DNA from: Eubacterium sp.
Lineage (GTDB): Bacteria; Bacillota; Clostridia; Oscillospirales; Acutalibacteraceae
Reading direction: 5' to 3'
Assembly: GCA_024696725.1 (NCBI GenBank)
Contig: JAILGO010000114.1
Span: forward strand, 1 to 22,458
Length of the DNA stretch: 22,458 nucleotides
Below, piece by piece: positions 7,866 through 15,131 of this stretch. The translations under genes and the position numbers were made by a program. The notes beneath the pieces are model-generated. The model searched no databases and was not told the DNA's origin. It was given only the letters and a program-made list of their open reading frames with translations. How positions within the stretch are numbered: the stretch's first letter is position 1; each line of letters starts with the position of its first letter.

Positions 7866-8498
7866 TTAAGCTTTAACCGCGTCAGCAATAACAACGATTC
7901 CGCCCTTAGGACCGGGGATTGCTCCCTTGATTGCGATGAGATTATTCTCAGCGTCAACCTTTACAACCTTAAGGTTCTGAATTGTTACTGCCTCGTGACC
8001 GTAGTGACCTGCCATCTTTCTGCCCTTGAATACTCTTGAGGGGCTTGAGCAAGCGCCGAGTGAACCCTGGTGACGGTGGTTAGGACCGGTACCGTGAGTC
8101 ATACGGAGTCTTGAGAAGTTCCAGCGCTTGATTGCGCCTGCCGTTCCGTGACCTTTGCTTGTTCCCTTTACGTCAACGACGTCGCCCTCTGCGAATACGT
8201 CAGCCTTAAGAATGTCGCCGACGTTAAGAGCTGAGATGTCCTCAAGGCGAAATTCCTTGAGCGTTTTCTTCGGAGCAACGTCCGCTTTGTCGAAGTGTCC
8301 CTTCATCGGTTTGTTGACGCGAGTAACTTTAACGTCGCCGAAACCAACCTGAACAGCCTCATAGCCGTCGTTCTCCATTGTCTTCTTCTGGGTAATCACG
8401 CAGGGACCAGCTTCAACTACTGTTACGGGGATAACGTTTCCCTTTTCGTCGAAAATCTGGGTCATGCCGATTTTCTTACCGATAAGACCTTTCTTCAT
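7866..8498 (-). CDS. rplC: 50S ribosomal protein L3
   Basis: Encodes 210 residues, the normal length. L3 is an early assembly protein reaching toward the peptidyl-transferase centre. It begins [20 protein letters not shown] and contains the [18 protein letters not shown] and [11 protein letters not shown] stretches typical of the central extension. An AAAGGAGG site precedes the ATG. It is separated from rpsJ by 66 nt with a small stable hairpin. Confidence 0.98.
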   Translation of the reverse strand: MKKGLIGKKIGMTQIFDEKGNVIPVTVVEAGPCVITQKKTMENDGYEAVQVGFGDVKVTRVNKPMKGHFDKADVAPKKTLKEFRLEDISALNVGDILKADVFAEGDVVDVKGTSKGHGTAGAIKRWNFSRLRMTHGTGPNHRHQGSLGACSSPSRVFKGRKMAGHYGHEAVTIQNLKVVKVDAENNLIAIKGAIPGPKGGIVVIADAVKA

Positions 8499-8522
8499 TT
8501 TTTATTCCTCCTTTGGTTATTG

Positions 8523-8538
8523 GTTGGGTCTCCCCAAC
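8523..8538 (-). promoter_or_regulatory. GNRA-tetraloop hairpin between rpsJ and rplC
   Basis: The minus-strand RNA reads GTTGGG-GAGA-CCCAAC, a perfect 6-bp stem capped by a GAGA tetraloop. No T-tract follows, so it is not a terminator. It could protect the mRNA or be a protein-binding site; function is not known. Confidence 0.45.
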
Positions 8539-8564
8539 ATGACCTCAGCATTTGTATACGCCGA

Positions 8565-8879
8565 TTATAATTTGATTTCGATGTCTACGCCTGCCGGGAG
8601 CTCAAGACTTGTCAGAGCTTCAACTGTTTTATTCGAAGGTCTGAGAATGTCGATGAGTCTTTTGTGTGTTCTCTGCTCGAACTGCTCACGGCTGTCCTTG
8701 TACTTATGAACAGCGCGAAGGATTGTTACCTTCTCGATTTCGGTCGGAAGCGGGATAGGTCCGCTGACCTGAGCACCTGTTCTTTTTGCAGTGTCAACGA
8801 TTTTTTCCGCCGCCTGGTCAACGAGTGAATGGTCGTAGCCCTTTAAGCGGATTCTGATTTTTACTTTGCTTGCTGCCAT
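8565..8879 (-). CDS. rpsJ: 30S ribosomal protein S10 (NusE)
   Basis: Encodes 104 residues, the usual size. S10 works in the ribosome and also as NusE, the antitermination and transcription-translation coupling partner of NusB/NusG. The start is the ATG of [19 protein letters not shown], immediately after AGGAGGAAATTAA. The frame stays open for 240 further bases upstream, but that part is not S10-like. Other signatures are [18 protein letters not shown] and [13 protein letters not shown]. It is the first gene of the cluster, behind a long leader. Confidence 0.97.
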   Translation of the reverse strand: MAASKVKIRIRLKGYDHSLVDQAAEKIVDTAKRTGAQVSGPIPLPTEIEKVTILRAVHKYKDSREQFEQRTHKRLIDILRPSNKTVEALTSLELPAGVDIEIKL

Positions 8880-9198
8880 TTTAATTTCCTCCTGAGAAAC
8901 AATTTGTGGATGCGAGCATCCGAACTTTTTCTCAACGCCTCCGTGTGTTCCCATCCGTCTCTTTAAATTAACCGAATGGATTTTCATTCGGGACACGTTT
9001 CGTTCTCTTTTAATATCAAGCGTTCGCAAGTCACTTAATATTTTAAAGAAGCTCGGATATAAGCCGCCCGATTTTAAACCGAACATACTCCGCCGAAATT
9101 CCCGCTGGGTTTTGCGCAACCTCCGGCATCATCGCATTTTCTTTGCGTTTATTAATGACCATATATATATTAAATTAAGATATGGCCCAAACGCAGGC
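8880..9198 (-). promoter_or_regulatory. Long structured 5' leader of the S10 operon
   Basis: About 320 nt separate the inferred transcription start from rpsJ. The visible helices, in RNA order, are as follows. First, TGCGTTT/AAACGCA (9189-9195 with 9144-9150) enclosing an 8-bp arm (9180-9187 with 9157-9164). Second, a 9-bp helix (9034-9042 with 9012-9020) with a 13-nt loop. Third, GTGTCCC (8990-8996) with GGGAACAC (8945-8952) around a GAATG/CATTC hairpin. Fourth, a two-tier hairpin, TGAGAAA/TTTCTCA (8928-8934 with 8893-8899) enclosing GGATG-CTCG-CATCC, whose 3' arm runs into the AGGAGG ribosome binding site. Regulation by L4 or another ribosomal protein is inferred from location only. Confidence 0.6.
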
Positions 9199-9204
9199 TT
9201 GTTT

Positions 9205-9233
9205 ATTATATTATAGAGGCAAGTCATTGTCAA
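9205..9233 (-). promoter_or_regulatory. Consensus sigma-A promoter of the S10-spc cluster
   Basis: On the minus strand TTGACA (9228-9233) and TATAAT (9205-9210) both match the sigma-A consensus 6/6 with the ideal 17-nt spacer. Transcription should start near 9198. A second TATAAT at 9210-9215 is only 12 nt from the -35 and is not favoured. The upstream DNA is AT-tract rich, consistent with a very strong ribosomal-protein promoter. Confidence 0.93.
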
Positions 9234-9234
9234 G

Positions 9235-9278
9235 AAAAATTTTCAAAAAAATTCAAAAATTGTTAAATTTTCAAATTT
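9235..9278 (-). promoter_or_regulatory. Phased A-tracts upstream of the S10 promoter (UP-element/curved DNA)
   Basis: Five A/T tracts start at 9235, 9245, 9255, 9265 and 9273, about one helical turn apart, ending directly against the -35 box. Phased A-tracts are known to bend DNA, and AT-rich tracts at this place can bind the RNA polymerase alpha C-terminal domain. The spacing is seen directly; the bending and UP function are inferred. Confidence 0.65.
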
Positions 9279-9324
9279 CGTATGATTTAACAAATAATCG
9301 GCTAAAATTTCGTACAAATTGCAC

Positions 9325-9358
9325 AAAAAGAAAAACATCTCCAAAATACAGAAGATGT
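9325..9358 (-). terminator. Rho-independent terminator of spoIVB
   Basis: The minus-strand RNA has an 8-bp stem, ACATCTTC (9351-9358) with GGAGATGT (9335-9342, one G-U), an 8-nt loop, then TTTT-C-TTTTT. It lies 27 nt after the spoIVB stop and isolates spoIVB from the ribosomal-protein promoter downstream. Confidence 0.85.
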
Positions 9359-9385
9359 CTTTTATCCATATACAATATATAGTAG

Positions 9386-10585
9386 CTAATTCAGATTTTT
9401 TGTTTTCTCGTACATTGTCTGAGCGAAAATTCCGTACCCTTTTTCGGGATTGCTTACGATAACGTGAGTGACGGCTCCCGCGAGCTTTCCGTCCTGAATT
9501 ATCGGGCTTCCGCTCATTCCCTGTACGATTCCGCCCGTTTCGGCGAGCAGTTTTTTATCGGTTATCCTGAAAACTATATCCTTTTGTTGAGCCTCTCTGT
9601 TATAGGTCAGGCGGGTAATTTCTATATCATAAGCGACGGGCTGACTTCCCTTTACCGTGGATATCAGCTGCGCGCTTCCGCGATGCACCTCCTGCTTTGA
9701 CGCGACGGGACGGAGCTCAGCCTTATCGCTGAGCTGAACGAAGGCGCCGTAGAGTCCGCTCGGAGTATTATCGAGCAGCCTTCCGATTGTATAATCCTCA
9801 AACGTACACCAGAGAGAGCCCGTAGCGCCGGGTGACGCTTTCTGAACTCTGTCGACCGAAGCGCCGACGGCTTCGCCCTCAAGCAGAGGCATAAGCTCGT
9901 TCGTATCCACGTCGTTAATCTGATGTCCGAGCGAGGCAAAGGTTCCGTATTTTTCATTGTAAAAGGTCAGAGTACCTATTCCCGCCGTTGAGTCCCGCAC
10001 CCACATACCCGCTTTATAACAGCCCTCGCGCGGAGAATAGACGGGAGTAAGCACGAAGGTTTTATATCGCTCGCCGCGTTTCACCCTGAGCGTATAGCTT
10101 TCGCCGTTATTCTCGTTAAGGAGCGCGGTCACCTCGCCGGAGGAATACACCTTTATATTATTAACGGAAACTATTATATCTCCCGTTTCAATTCCCGCTT
10201 TCTCAGCGGGGTTCACCTTAGCTGAGTTTTCGGCTTCCACGCTCTGAGTTCCGACGACTATCACCCCGTCGGTATAGAGCTTAATTCCAAATACCTCGCC
10301 GCTAACGTACACCTTCGGAGCCGTTTCCGCTTTAACCCTTATCTCCTTAACGGGAAAAATACCGAAGGCGGAAAGCGTTTTACTGAGCTGAGAAGAGCTG
10401 AGGCTGTCAACCGCGCTGACGCGCGGACTTTCGCCGTAGCTGAACACGGAGGAGATAGTTCCGCCGTCGTTTTCATAGCAGATAATCTCCGACGGGAGAT
10501 TATAGCTTCCGTAAGCGACGAAGCTCATTATCACGGTACAGAGCAGCGCAAGCACTCCGTCGATTATTCTTATACGTTTTCTCAT
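9386..10585 (-). CDS. spoIVB: SpoIVB peptidase (sporulation signalling serine protease)
   Basis: Encodes 399 residues, close to the roughly 425 of the Bacillus protein. SpoIVB is made in the forespore, crosses the inner forespore membrane and cleaves SpoIVFA to trigger SpoIVFB processing of pro-sigma-K. Visible parts are an N-terminal membrane anchor (about residues 8-26), a PDZ domain (about 100-180) with GIETGDIIVSVN, and the S55-type peptidase domain with SLGHQINDVDT (His221) and QGMSGSPI (likely catalytic Ser358). A general HtrA protease is less likely because of these SpoIVB-specific motifs. The start has no standard ribosome binding site: only GGGTG, inside the preceding terminator stem. 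Spo0A, its usual downstream neighbour, is absent. Confidence 0.93.
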   Translation of the reverse strand: MRKRIRIIDGVLALLCTVIMSFVAYGSYNLPSEIICYENDGGTISSVFSYGESPRVSAVDSLSSSQLSKTLSAFGIFPVKEIRVKAETAPKVYVSGEVFGIKLYTDGVIVVGTQSVEAENSAKVNPAEKAGIETGDIIVSVNNIKVYSSGEVTALLNENNGESYTLRVKRGERYKTFVLTPVYSPREGCYKAGMWVRDSTAGIGTLTFYNEKYGTFASLGHQINDVDTNELMPLLEGEAVGASVDRVQKASPGATGSLWCTFEDYTIGRLLDNTPSGLYGAFVQLSDKAELRPVASKQEVHRGSAQLISTVKGSQPVAYDIEITRLTYNREAQQKDIVFRITDKKLLAETGGIVQGMSGSPIIQDGKLAGAVTHVIVSNPEKGYGIFAQTMYEKTKNLN

Positions 10586-10614
10586 AAAAAAACACCCACA
10601 AATATTGTGAGCGT
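10586..10614 (-). terminator. Terminator of pfkA abutting the spoIVB start
   Basis: The minus-strand RNA forms a 9-bp stem, ACGCTCACA (10606-10614) with TGTGGGTGT (10592-10600, two G-U pairs), with a 5-nt loop and a run of seven Ts whose last base touches the spoIVB ATG. The only Shine-Dalgarno-like bases of spoIVB (GGGTG) are in the 3' arm of this stem, so the hairpin may also limit spoIVB translation on readthrough transcripts. Confidence 0.8.
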
Positions 10615-10641
10615 TTTTATAGGTTTTATTAATATTTTTAA

Positions 10642-11607
10642 TTAAATTGATACCTCGTGCGCGACGTTATAAAGTTCCATATCAATGGATTTCTTCATAT
10701 TGAGCGCCTCGAAGATATCATAGTCGAGTACCTCTTCCTTCTGAGCGGCAACTACTCTGTTACCGATATCCTGCATAAGAAGCTTAACAGCGTGGTTACC
10801 CATTCTTGTAGCCATAATTCTGTCCTTGGCGGTAGGATAGCCGCCGCGCTGAGTATGACCGAGAACGGTTGCACGGCTCTCTACGCCCGTTTTAGCCTGG
10901 ATTTCCTGAGAAAGCTGCTTAACGTCAACGCCTACGCCCTCGGCAACAATGATAATAAAGTGCTTCTTATCGGTACGCTGAGTTTTCTTCATACGCTCGA
11001 TAACGTGCTTTTCGATATCAAAATCAACCTCTGGGATGAGGATTGCAGTAGCGCCGCAGGCAATACCCGAATTGAGCGCAAGATAACCCGCATGGCGTCC
11101 CATAACCTCGATAACAGAGCATCTGTCGTGAGATTCGGACGTGTCGCGGATACGGTCAACCATTTCCATAATCGTATTAAGACAGGTATCGTATCCGATA
11201 GTATAGTCGCAGCAGGCGATATCGTTATCAATAGTACCCGGAATACCTACGCAGGGTACGCCGCGCTCGCTTAAATCCCTTGCGCCGCGGAAGGAGCCGT
11301 CGCCGCCGATAACCACTACACCCTCAATACCGTATTCACGGCAGGTGCGGATAGCCTTACGCATACCCTCTTCGGTAGCGAATTCAGCGCTTCTTGCAGA
11401 GTAAAGGATAGTTCCGCCTCTGTTGATAATATCGGAAACTGAGCGTAAATCCATTTCAATAAAGTCGCCATTGATAAGACCGTTATAGCCTCTTATAACG
11501 CCGAGAACTCTTATTCCGTTTTCACACGCCGTTCTTACTACCGCACGAATTGCAGCATTCATACCGGGTGCGTCGCCGCCGCTTGTTAAGACCGCAATTG
11601 TTTTCAT
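10642..11607 (-). CDS. pfkA: ATP-dependent 6-phosphofructokinase
   Basis: Encodes 321 residues, the size of bacterial PfkA. It phosphorylates fructose 6-phosphate to fructose 1,6-bisphosphate, the committed step of glycolysis, in the cytosol. It starts MKTIAVLTSGGDAPGMNAAI. GGDGS at residues 101-105 has glycine at 104, the ATP rather than pyrophosphate type. PGTIDNDI carries the catalytic Asp127, MGRHAGYLAL binds sugar phosphate, and GHTQRGGYPTAKDRI is near residue 245. It follows dnaE, a known clostridial pairing, but also has its own promoter and terminator. GGAGGAG precedes the ATG. Confidence 0.97.
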   Translation of the reverse strand: MKTIAVLTSGGDAPGMNAAIRAVVRTACENGIRVLGVIRGYNGLINGDFIEMDLRSVSDIINRGGTILYSARSAEFATEEGMRKAIRTCREYGIEGVVVIGGDGSFRGARDLSERGVPCVGIPGTIDNDIACCDYTIGYDTCLNTIMEMVDRIRDTSESHDRCSVIEVMGRHAGYLALNSGIACGATAILIPEVDFDIEKHVIERMKKTQRTDKKHFIIIVAEGVGVDVKQLSQEIQAKTGVESRATVLGHTQRGGYPTAKDRIMATRMGNHAVKLLMQDIGNRVVAAQKEEVLDYDIFEALNMKKSIDMELYNVAHEVSI

Positions 11608-11651
11608 AGCATACTCCTCCGTATCACAAAATACATAATAATAGCAAAAGT

Positions 11652-11680
11652 ATTTTATACATTAAACACTAAAAAGTCAA
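11652..11680 (-). promoter_or_regulatory. Probable sigma-A promoter of pfkA
   Basis: On the minus strand TTGACT (11675-11680, 5/6) is followed after 17 nt by TAAAAT (11652-11657, 5/6). Transcription would start near 11645, giving a leader of about 38 nt before pfkA. No terminator is visible between dnaE and pfkA, so pfkA is probably made both from this promoter and by readthrough. Confidence 0.7.
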
Positions 11681-11685
11681 TAGTT

Positions 11686-14600
11686 TTATTCTATTACCGC
11701 TACATTTTCAACGCCGAGCAGTCTTTTCAGCTCCGAAACCATAGTAGCGTTAACGTCAACCCACTCGCTCTGAGGCAGGCGGTGATATTTTCCCTCGTCC
11801 ATATAGTAGAACACAAGAGGAAAACCGCCTTCAAATATTGACGTAATAGTCTTTGCCTTATTGATTCTTACGTCGTTCTTTGAGCTGAACTTAAGATAGA
11901 GTCCCGCGTGCTTTGCGCTTTTCCGCGGAGGCGCGGTCTGCGTATTAACGGGCGCTGCGGAAAGCTCCTCGGGTCTGCAGACCTTATTCGCAAGCACCTT
12001 CGGGTCCTTTTCTTCCTCAATGGAAAGCGTACCGCTGACGGCGATAACGCTTCCGTTCTTCAACAGTCCGGAATACTCCGAAAAGACCTTCGGAAACAGT
12101 ATTACCTCGACCGTGCCGTACAGGTCCTCAAGCGTTACGAACGCCATATCAGCGTTGCCGTTTCTCGTCTGCTTAACGGTAATATGCGTAATTATTCCGC
12201 ACAGGGTTACGGCTGAGCGGTCCGCGTATTTAGACTCGCCCTTTGCGGCGTCGATAAGCTCGAAGGTTCTCGCGCAGCCCGAGGCGGTAATATAATTCTC
12301 GTATTTATCGAGCGGATGTCCCGACAGATACAGTCCCGTCATTTCCTTTTCCATACCGAGAAGCTCCTGCTTTGAAAACTCGTCAACGTCGGGTAAATCA
12401 AAGCCCGTGCCGAAGTCGTCGGTTATATCGAAAAAGCCGACCTGACCGTACATGGTTTTTTTATGGTTTTCCTCAATATTTGCAAGCATAACGGGAAGCG
12501 CCTGAAGCATACTTCGGCGGTTCGTTCCGAAGCTGTCCATCGCTCCGCAGCGGATAAGACTTTCAACGGCGCGGCGGTTAAAGCGCGCGCCCTGCATTCT
12601 TTCACAGAAATCGAAAATATCCTTAAAGGCTCCGTTTTTGCGCTCCTTAATTATCTCTTCAATAAAATCGCCGCCGAGATTTTTAATTCCGAGCAGGCCG
12701 TAGTTTATTACCTTTCCGCTCGCGGTAAAGCCCTTCATTGAAGAATTGATATCGGGCGGAGCGAGGCGGAGACCGAGGCGCTTACTCTCGGCGATATAGC
12801 GCGCGACCTTATTCGCGCTGTCGAGCACCGAGGTCAGAAGCGCGGACATAAATTCAGCGGGATAATAATACTTGAGATAGGCGCACTGATAAGCGACCAG
12901 CGCATAGCAAGCAGCGTGGGATTTATTAAACGCGTAGCCCGCAAAATCCGAAATCTCATTAAAAATAACCGTTGCGGTATCCGACGGAATACCCTTTTCG
13001 CTGCAGCCCTCAATAAAGCTTGCTCTTTCCCTTTCAAGCACCTCGGGCTTCTTCTTACTGATTGCCCGTCGTACGACATCAGCCTTGCCGAAGGAATAGC
13101 CGGCAAGCGTTCGGAAAATCTGCATTACCTGCTCCTGATATACAATACAGCCGTAGGTATTCTTAAGAATAGGCTCAAGCTCCGGCGTAAGATACTTTAT
13201 ACTATTCGGATTTTTTGAATACTCCACAAAGGTATCAATCTGGCTCGCCGGACCGGGACGGTAAAGAGAGGTAGCGGCGATTAAATCCTCAAGCCTTGTC
13301 GGCGCGAGGTTAACAAGCATCTGCTTCATACCGCTTGATTCAAACTGAAATATTCCCTCCGTTTTTCCGCGTGAAAAGACCGTATAAACCTCGCTGTCGT
13401 CAACGGGTATCGAATGAATATCAATTCCCGCAGCTTTAGAGGCGTAGTCAATAACGGTCAGCGTTCTCAGCCCGAGGAAGTCCATCTTAAGAAGTCCGAG
13501 CTCCTCAAGGGTAGTCATAATATACTGAGTTACGGGAACGCCGTCGTTAGTCGCAAGCGGAACGTAGCTTGCGACGGGGTCGCGGGTTATTACTACGCCC
13601 GCGGCGTGAGTTGAAGCATTACGCGGCATACCCTCTATTTTACGCGCTATTTCGATAAGTCTTCCGACGTTTTCGTCGTCCTCGCTCAACGCGCGGAGCT
13701 CGGAGCTACGCTTTACGGCGTCGTCAATCGTGATATTCCATTCGTTCGGTACGAGCTTCGCAACCGCGTCGACAGCCGCGTAAGGCATACCGAGAGTACG
13801 TCCGACGTCGCGGATAGCCGCCCTCGTTTTAAGCGTACCGAAGGTTACAATCTGCGCTACGTGGTCGGCGCCGTATTTTTCGGTTACGTAGTCGATAACC
13901 TCCTGACGTCTTTCGTAGCAGAAGTCAATATCAAAGTCGGGCATTGAAACGCGCTCGGGATTTAAAAAGCGCTCAAAAATCAGCTCGTACCTCATAGGGT
14001 CGAGGTCGGTAATACCTATACAGTATGCAGCAAGAGAGCCCGCTCCCGAGCCTCTTCCGGGACCGACGGGGATTCCGTTATTTTTAGCAAAGCGAACAAA
14101 ATCCTGAACTATAAGATAATAGTCCGTATATCCCATTTTATTTACGGTTTCAAGCTCGTACTCGAGGCGCTCCTCATATTCCTTCGGATATCCGTCGGGA
14201 TAGCGCTTTTTCATTCCCTTAAAGCAGAGACGGCGGAAATATTCATAGTGGTCGCAGTTATCCGGCGTTTCAAAATACGGAAGCTTGGTATTACCGAATT
14301 CAAAGTCGAAATTACACTTATCGGCAATCAGCTGAGTATTGTCTATAGCCTCGGGAACGTCGGAGAAAAGCGCTCTCATTTCCTTTTCGGACTTAAGGTA
14401 GAAATTATCGCTGTGGAATTCAAGTCCCGTATCCTCGCCGAGAGTTTTATTAGTCGCTATACAAATCAGAACCTGCTGAATCTCGGCGTCCTCTTTTTCG
14501 ACGTAATGCACGTCGTTTGTAGCGACGAGAGGAAGTCCCGTTTCGTCATGAATCCGCTTCAGCCCGTCGAGCACGGTTTTCTGCTCGTCTATTCCGTGGT

Positions 14601-15123
14601 CCTGAAGCTCGAGATAGTAATTTCCGTCGCCGAACACGGAGTTATACCACAGCGCCTCGCGCTTTGCGCCCTCATAATCGCGCTGAAGCAGAAGCTGGGG
14701 AATTTCACCTACGAGGCAGGCGGAGAGACAGATTAAGCCCTCGCTGTATTTTTCAAGCAAATCGCGGTCGATACGAGGTTTAAAATAGAAGCCCTCCGTA
14801 TAGCCGAGCGAAACCATTTTTATAAGATTTTTATAACCCGTTTCATTTTTTACGAGAAGGATTAAATGGTTATACTGCTTATCAAGCACCTTGTCCTTAT
14901 CAAAACGGGTTCTCGGCGCAACGTACACCTCGCAGCCGATTATCGGCTTTATGCCCGCTTTTTTACATTCGCGGTAAAAATCCACCGCGCCGTACATATT
15001 TCCGTGGTCGGTAATTGCAAGAGAGGTCATACCCAGCTTCTTTGCACGCTCAACAAGCCCGCCGAGACGACAGGCGCCGTCGAGCAGACTGTACTGAGTA
15101 TGAAGATGAAGGTGAGTAAACAT
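11686..15123 (-). CDS. dnaE: DNA polymerase III subunit alpha, DnaE type
   Basis: Encodes 1145 residues, normal for DnaE. It catalyses DNA synthesis in replication; in low-GC Firmicutes DnaE works alongside PolC. The N-terminal PHP domain starts FTHLHLHTQYSLLDG with the H-x-H metal-ligand pattern and continues with TDHGN, GCEVY and TNDVHY. The polymerase core has GPGRGSGAGSLAAY near residue 354 and PDFDIDF near 395-401, giving Asp398 and Asp400, with the third Asp548 in KMDFLGLRTLTVID. An HhH region follows, and an OB fold spans about residues 980-1060. There is no DnaQ-like exonuclease insertion, which excludes PolC. It begins 8 nt after the nuclease stop with only a weak ribosome binding site, suggesting coupling. 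Confidence 0.97.
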   Translation of the reverse strand: MFTHLHLHTQYSLLDGACRLGGLVERAKKLGMTSLAITDHGNMYGAVDFYRECKKAGIKPIIGCEVYVAPRTRFDKDKVLDKQYNHLILLVKNETGYKNLIKMVSLGYTEGFYFKPRIDRDLLEKYSEGLICLSACLVGEIPQLLLQRDYEGAKREALWYNSVFGDGNYYLELQDHGIDEQKTVLDGLKRIHDETGLPLVATNDVHYVEKEDAEIQQVLICIATNKTLGEDTGLEFHSDNFYLKSEKEMRALFSDVPEAIDNTQLIADKCNFDFEFGNTKLPYFETPDNCDHYEYFRRLCFKGMKKRYPDGYPKEYEERLEYELETVNKMGYTDYYLIVQDFVRFAKNNGIPVGPGRGSGAGSLAAYCIGITDLDPMRYELIFERFLNPERVSMPDFDIDFCYERRQEVIDYVTEKYGADHVAQIVTFGTLKTRAAIRDVGRTLGMPYAAVDAVAKLVPNEWNITIDDAVKRSSELRALSEDDENVGRLIEIARKIEGMPRNASTHAAGVVITRDPVASYVPLATNDGVPVTQYIMTTLEELGLLKMDFLGLRTLTVIDYASKAAGIDIHSIPVDDSEVYTVFSRGKTEGIFQFESSGMKQMLVNLAPTRLEDLIAATSLYRPGPASQIDTFVEYSKNPNSIKYLTPELEPILKNTYGCIVYQEQVMQIFRTLAGYSFGKADVVRRAISKKKPEVLERERASFIEGCSEKGIPSDTATVIFNEISDFAGYAFNKSHAACYALVAYQCAYLKYYYPAEFMSALLTSVLDSANKVARYIAESKRLGLRLAPPDINSSMKGFTASGKVINYGLLGIKNLGGDFIEEIIKERKNGAFKDIFDFCERMQGARFNRRAVESLIRCGAMDSFGTNRRSMLQALPVMLANIEENHKKTMYGQVGFFDITDDFGTGFDLPDVDEFSKQELLGMEKEMTGLYLSGHPLDKYENYITASGCARTFELIDAAKGESKYADRSAVTLCGIITHITVKQTRNGNADMAFVTLEDLYGTVEVILFPKVFSEYSGLLKNGSVIAVSGTLSIEEEKDPKVLANKVCRPEELSAAPVNTQTAPPRKSAKHAGLYLKFSSKNDVRINKAKTITSIFEGGFPLVFYYMDEGKYHRLPQSEWVDVNATMVSELKRLLGVENVAVIE

Positions 15124-15131
15124 ATAATTCC

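Noticed and set aside
8880..9119. An 80-codon open stretch upstream of and in frame with rpsJ, starting at a TTG
   Set aside because: S10 starts at the conserved [10 protein letters not shown] with an ideal ribosome binding site. The upstream residues are not S10-like, and the stretch overlaps several RNA helices, so it is treated as leader RNA.
9210..9215. Second TATAAT as the S10 -10 box
   Set aside because: It is only 12 nt from the -35, while the neighbouring TATAAT at 9205-9210 has the ideal 17-nt spacing.
9182..9382. Small plus-strand reading frame in the spoIVB-rpsJ gap
   Set aside because: It covers the S10 promoter, the phased A-tracts and the spoIVB terminator. It is AT-rich, low-complexity and has no ribosome binding site.
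9386..10585. Possible HtrA/DegP-type protease
   Set aside because: The PDZ domain precedes the protease domain, and the GHQINDVDT and GMSGSPI motifs are those of SpoIVB (S55), not HtrA.
11686..15123. Possible PolC instead of DnaE
   Set aside because: PolC has an exonuclease domain inserted in the PHP domain and is about 1400 residues. This protein is 1145 residues with the DnaE domain order and a C-terminal OB fold.
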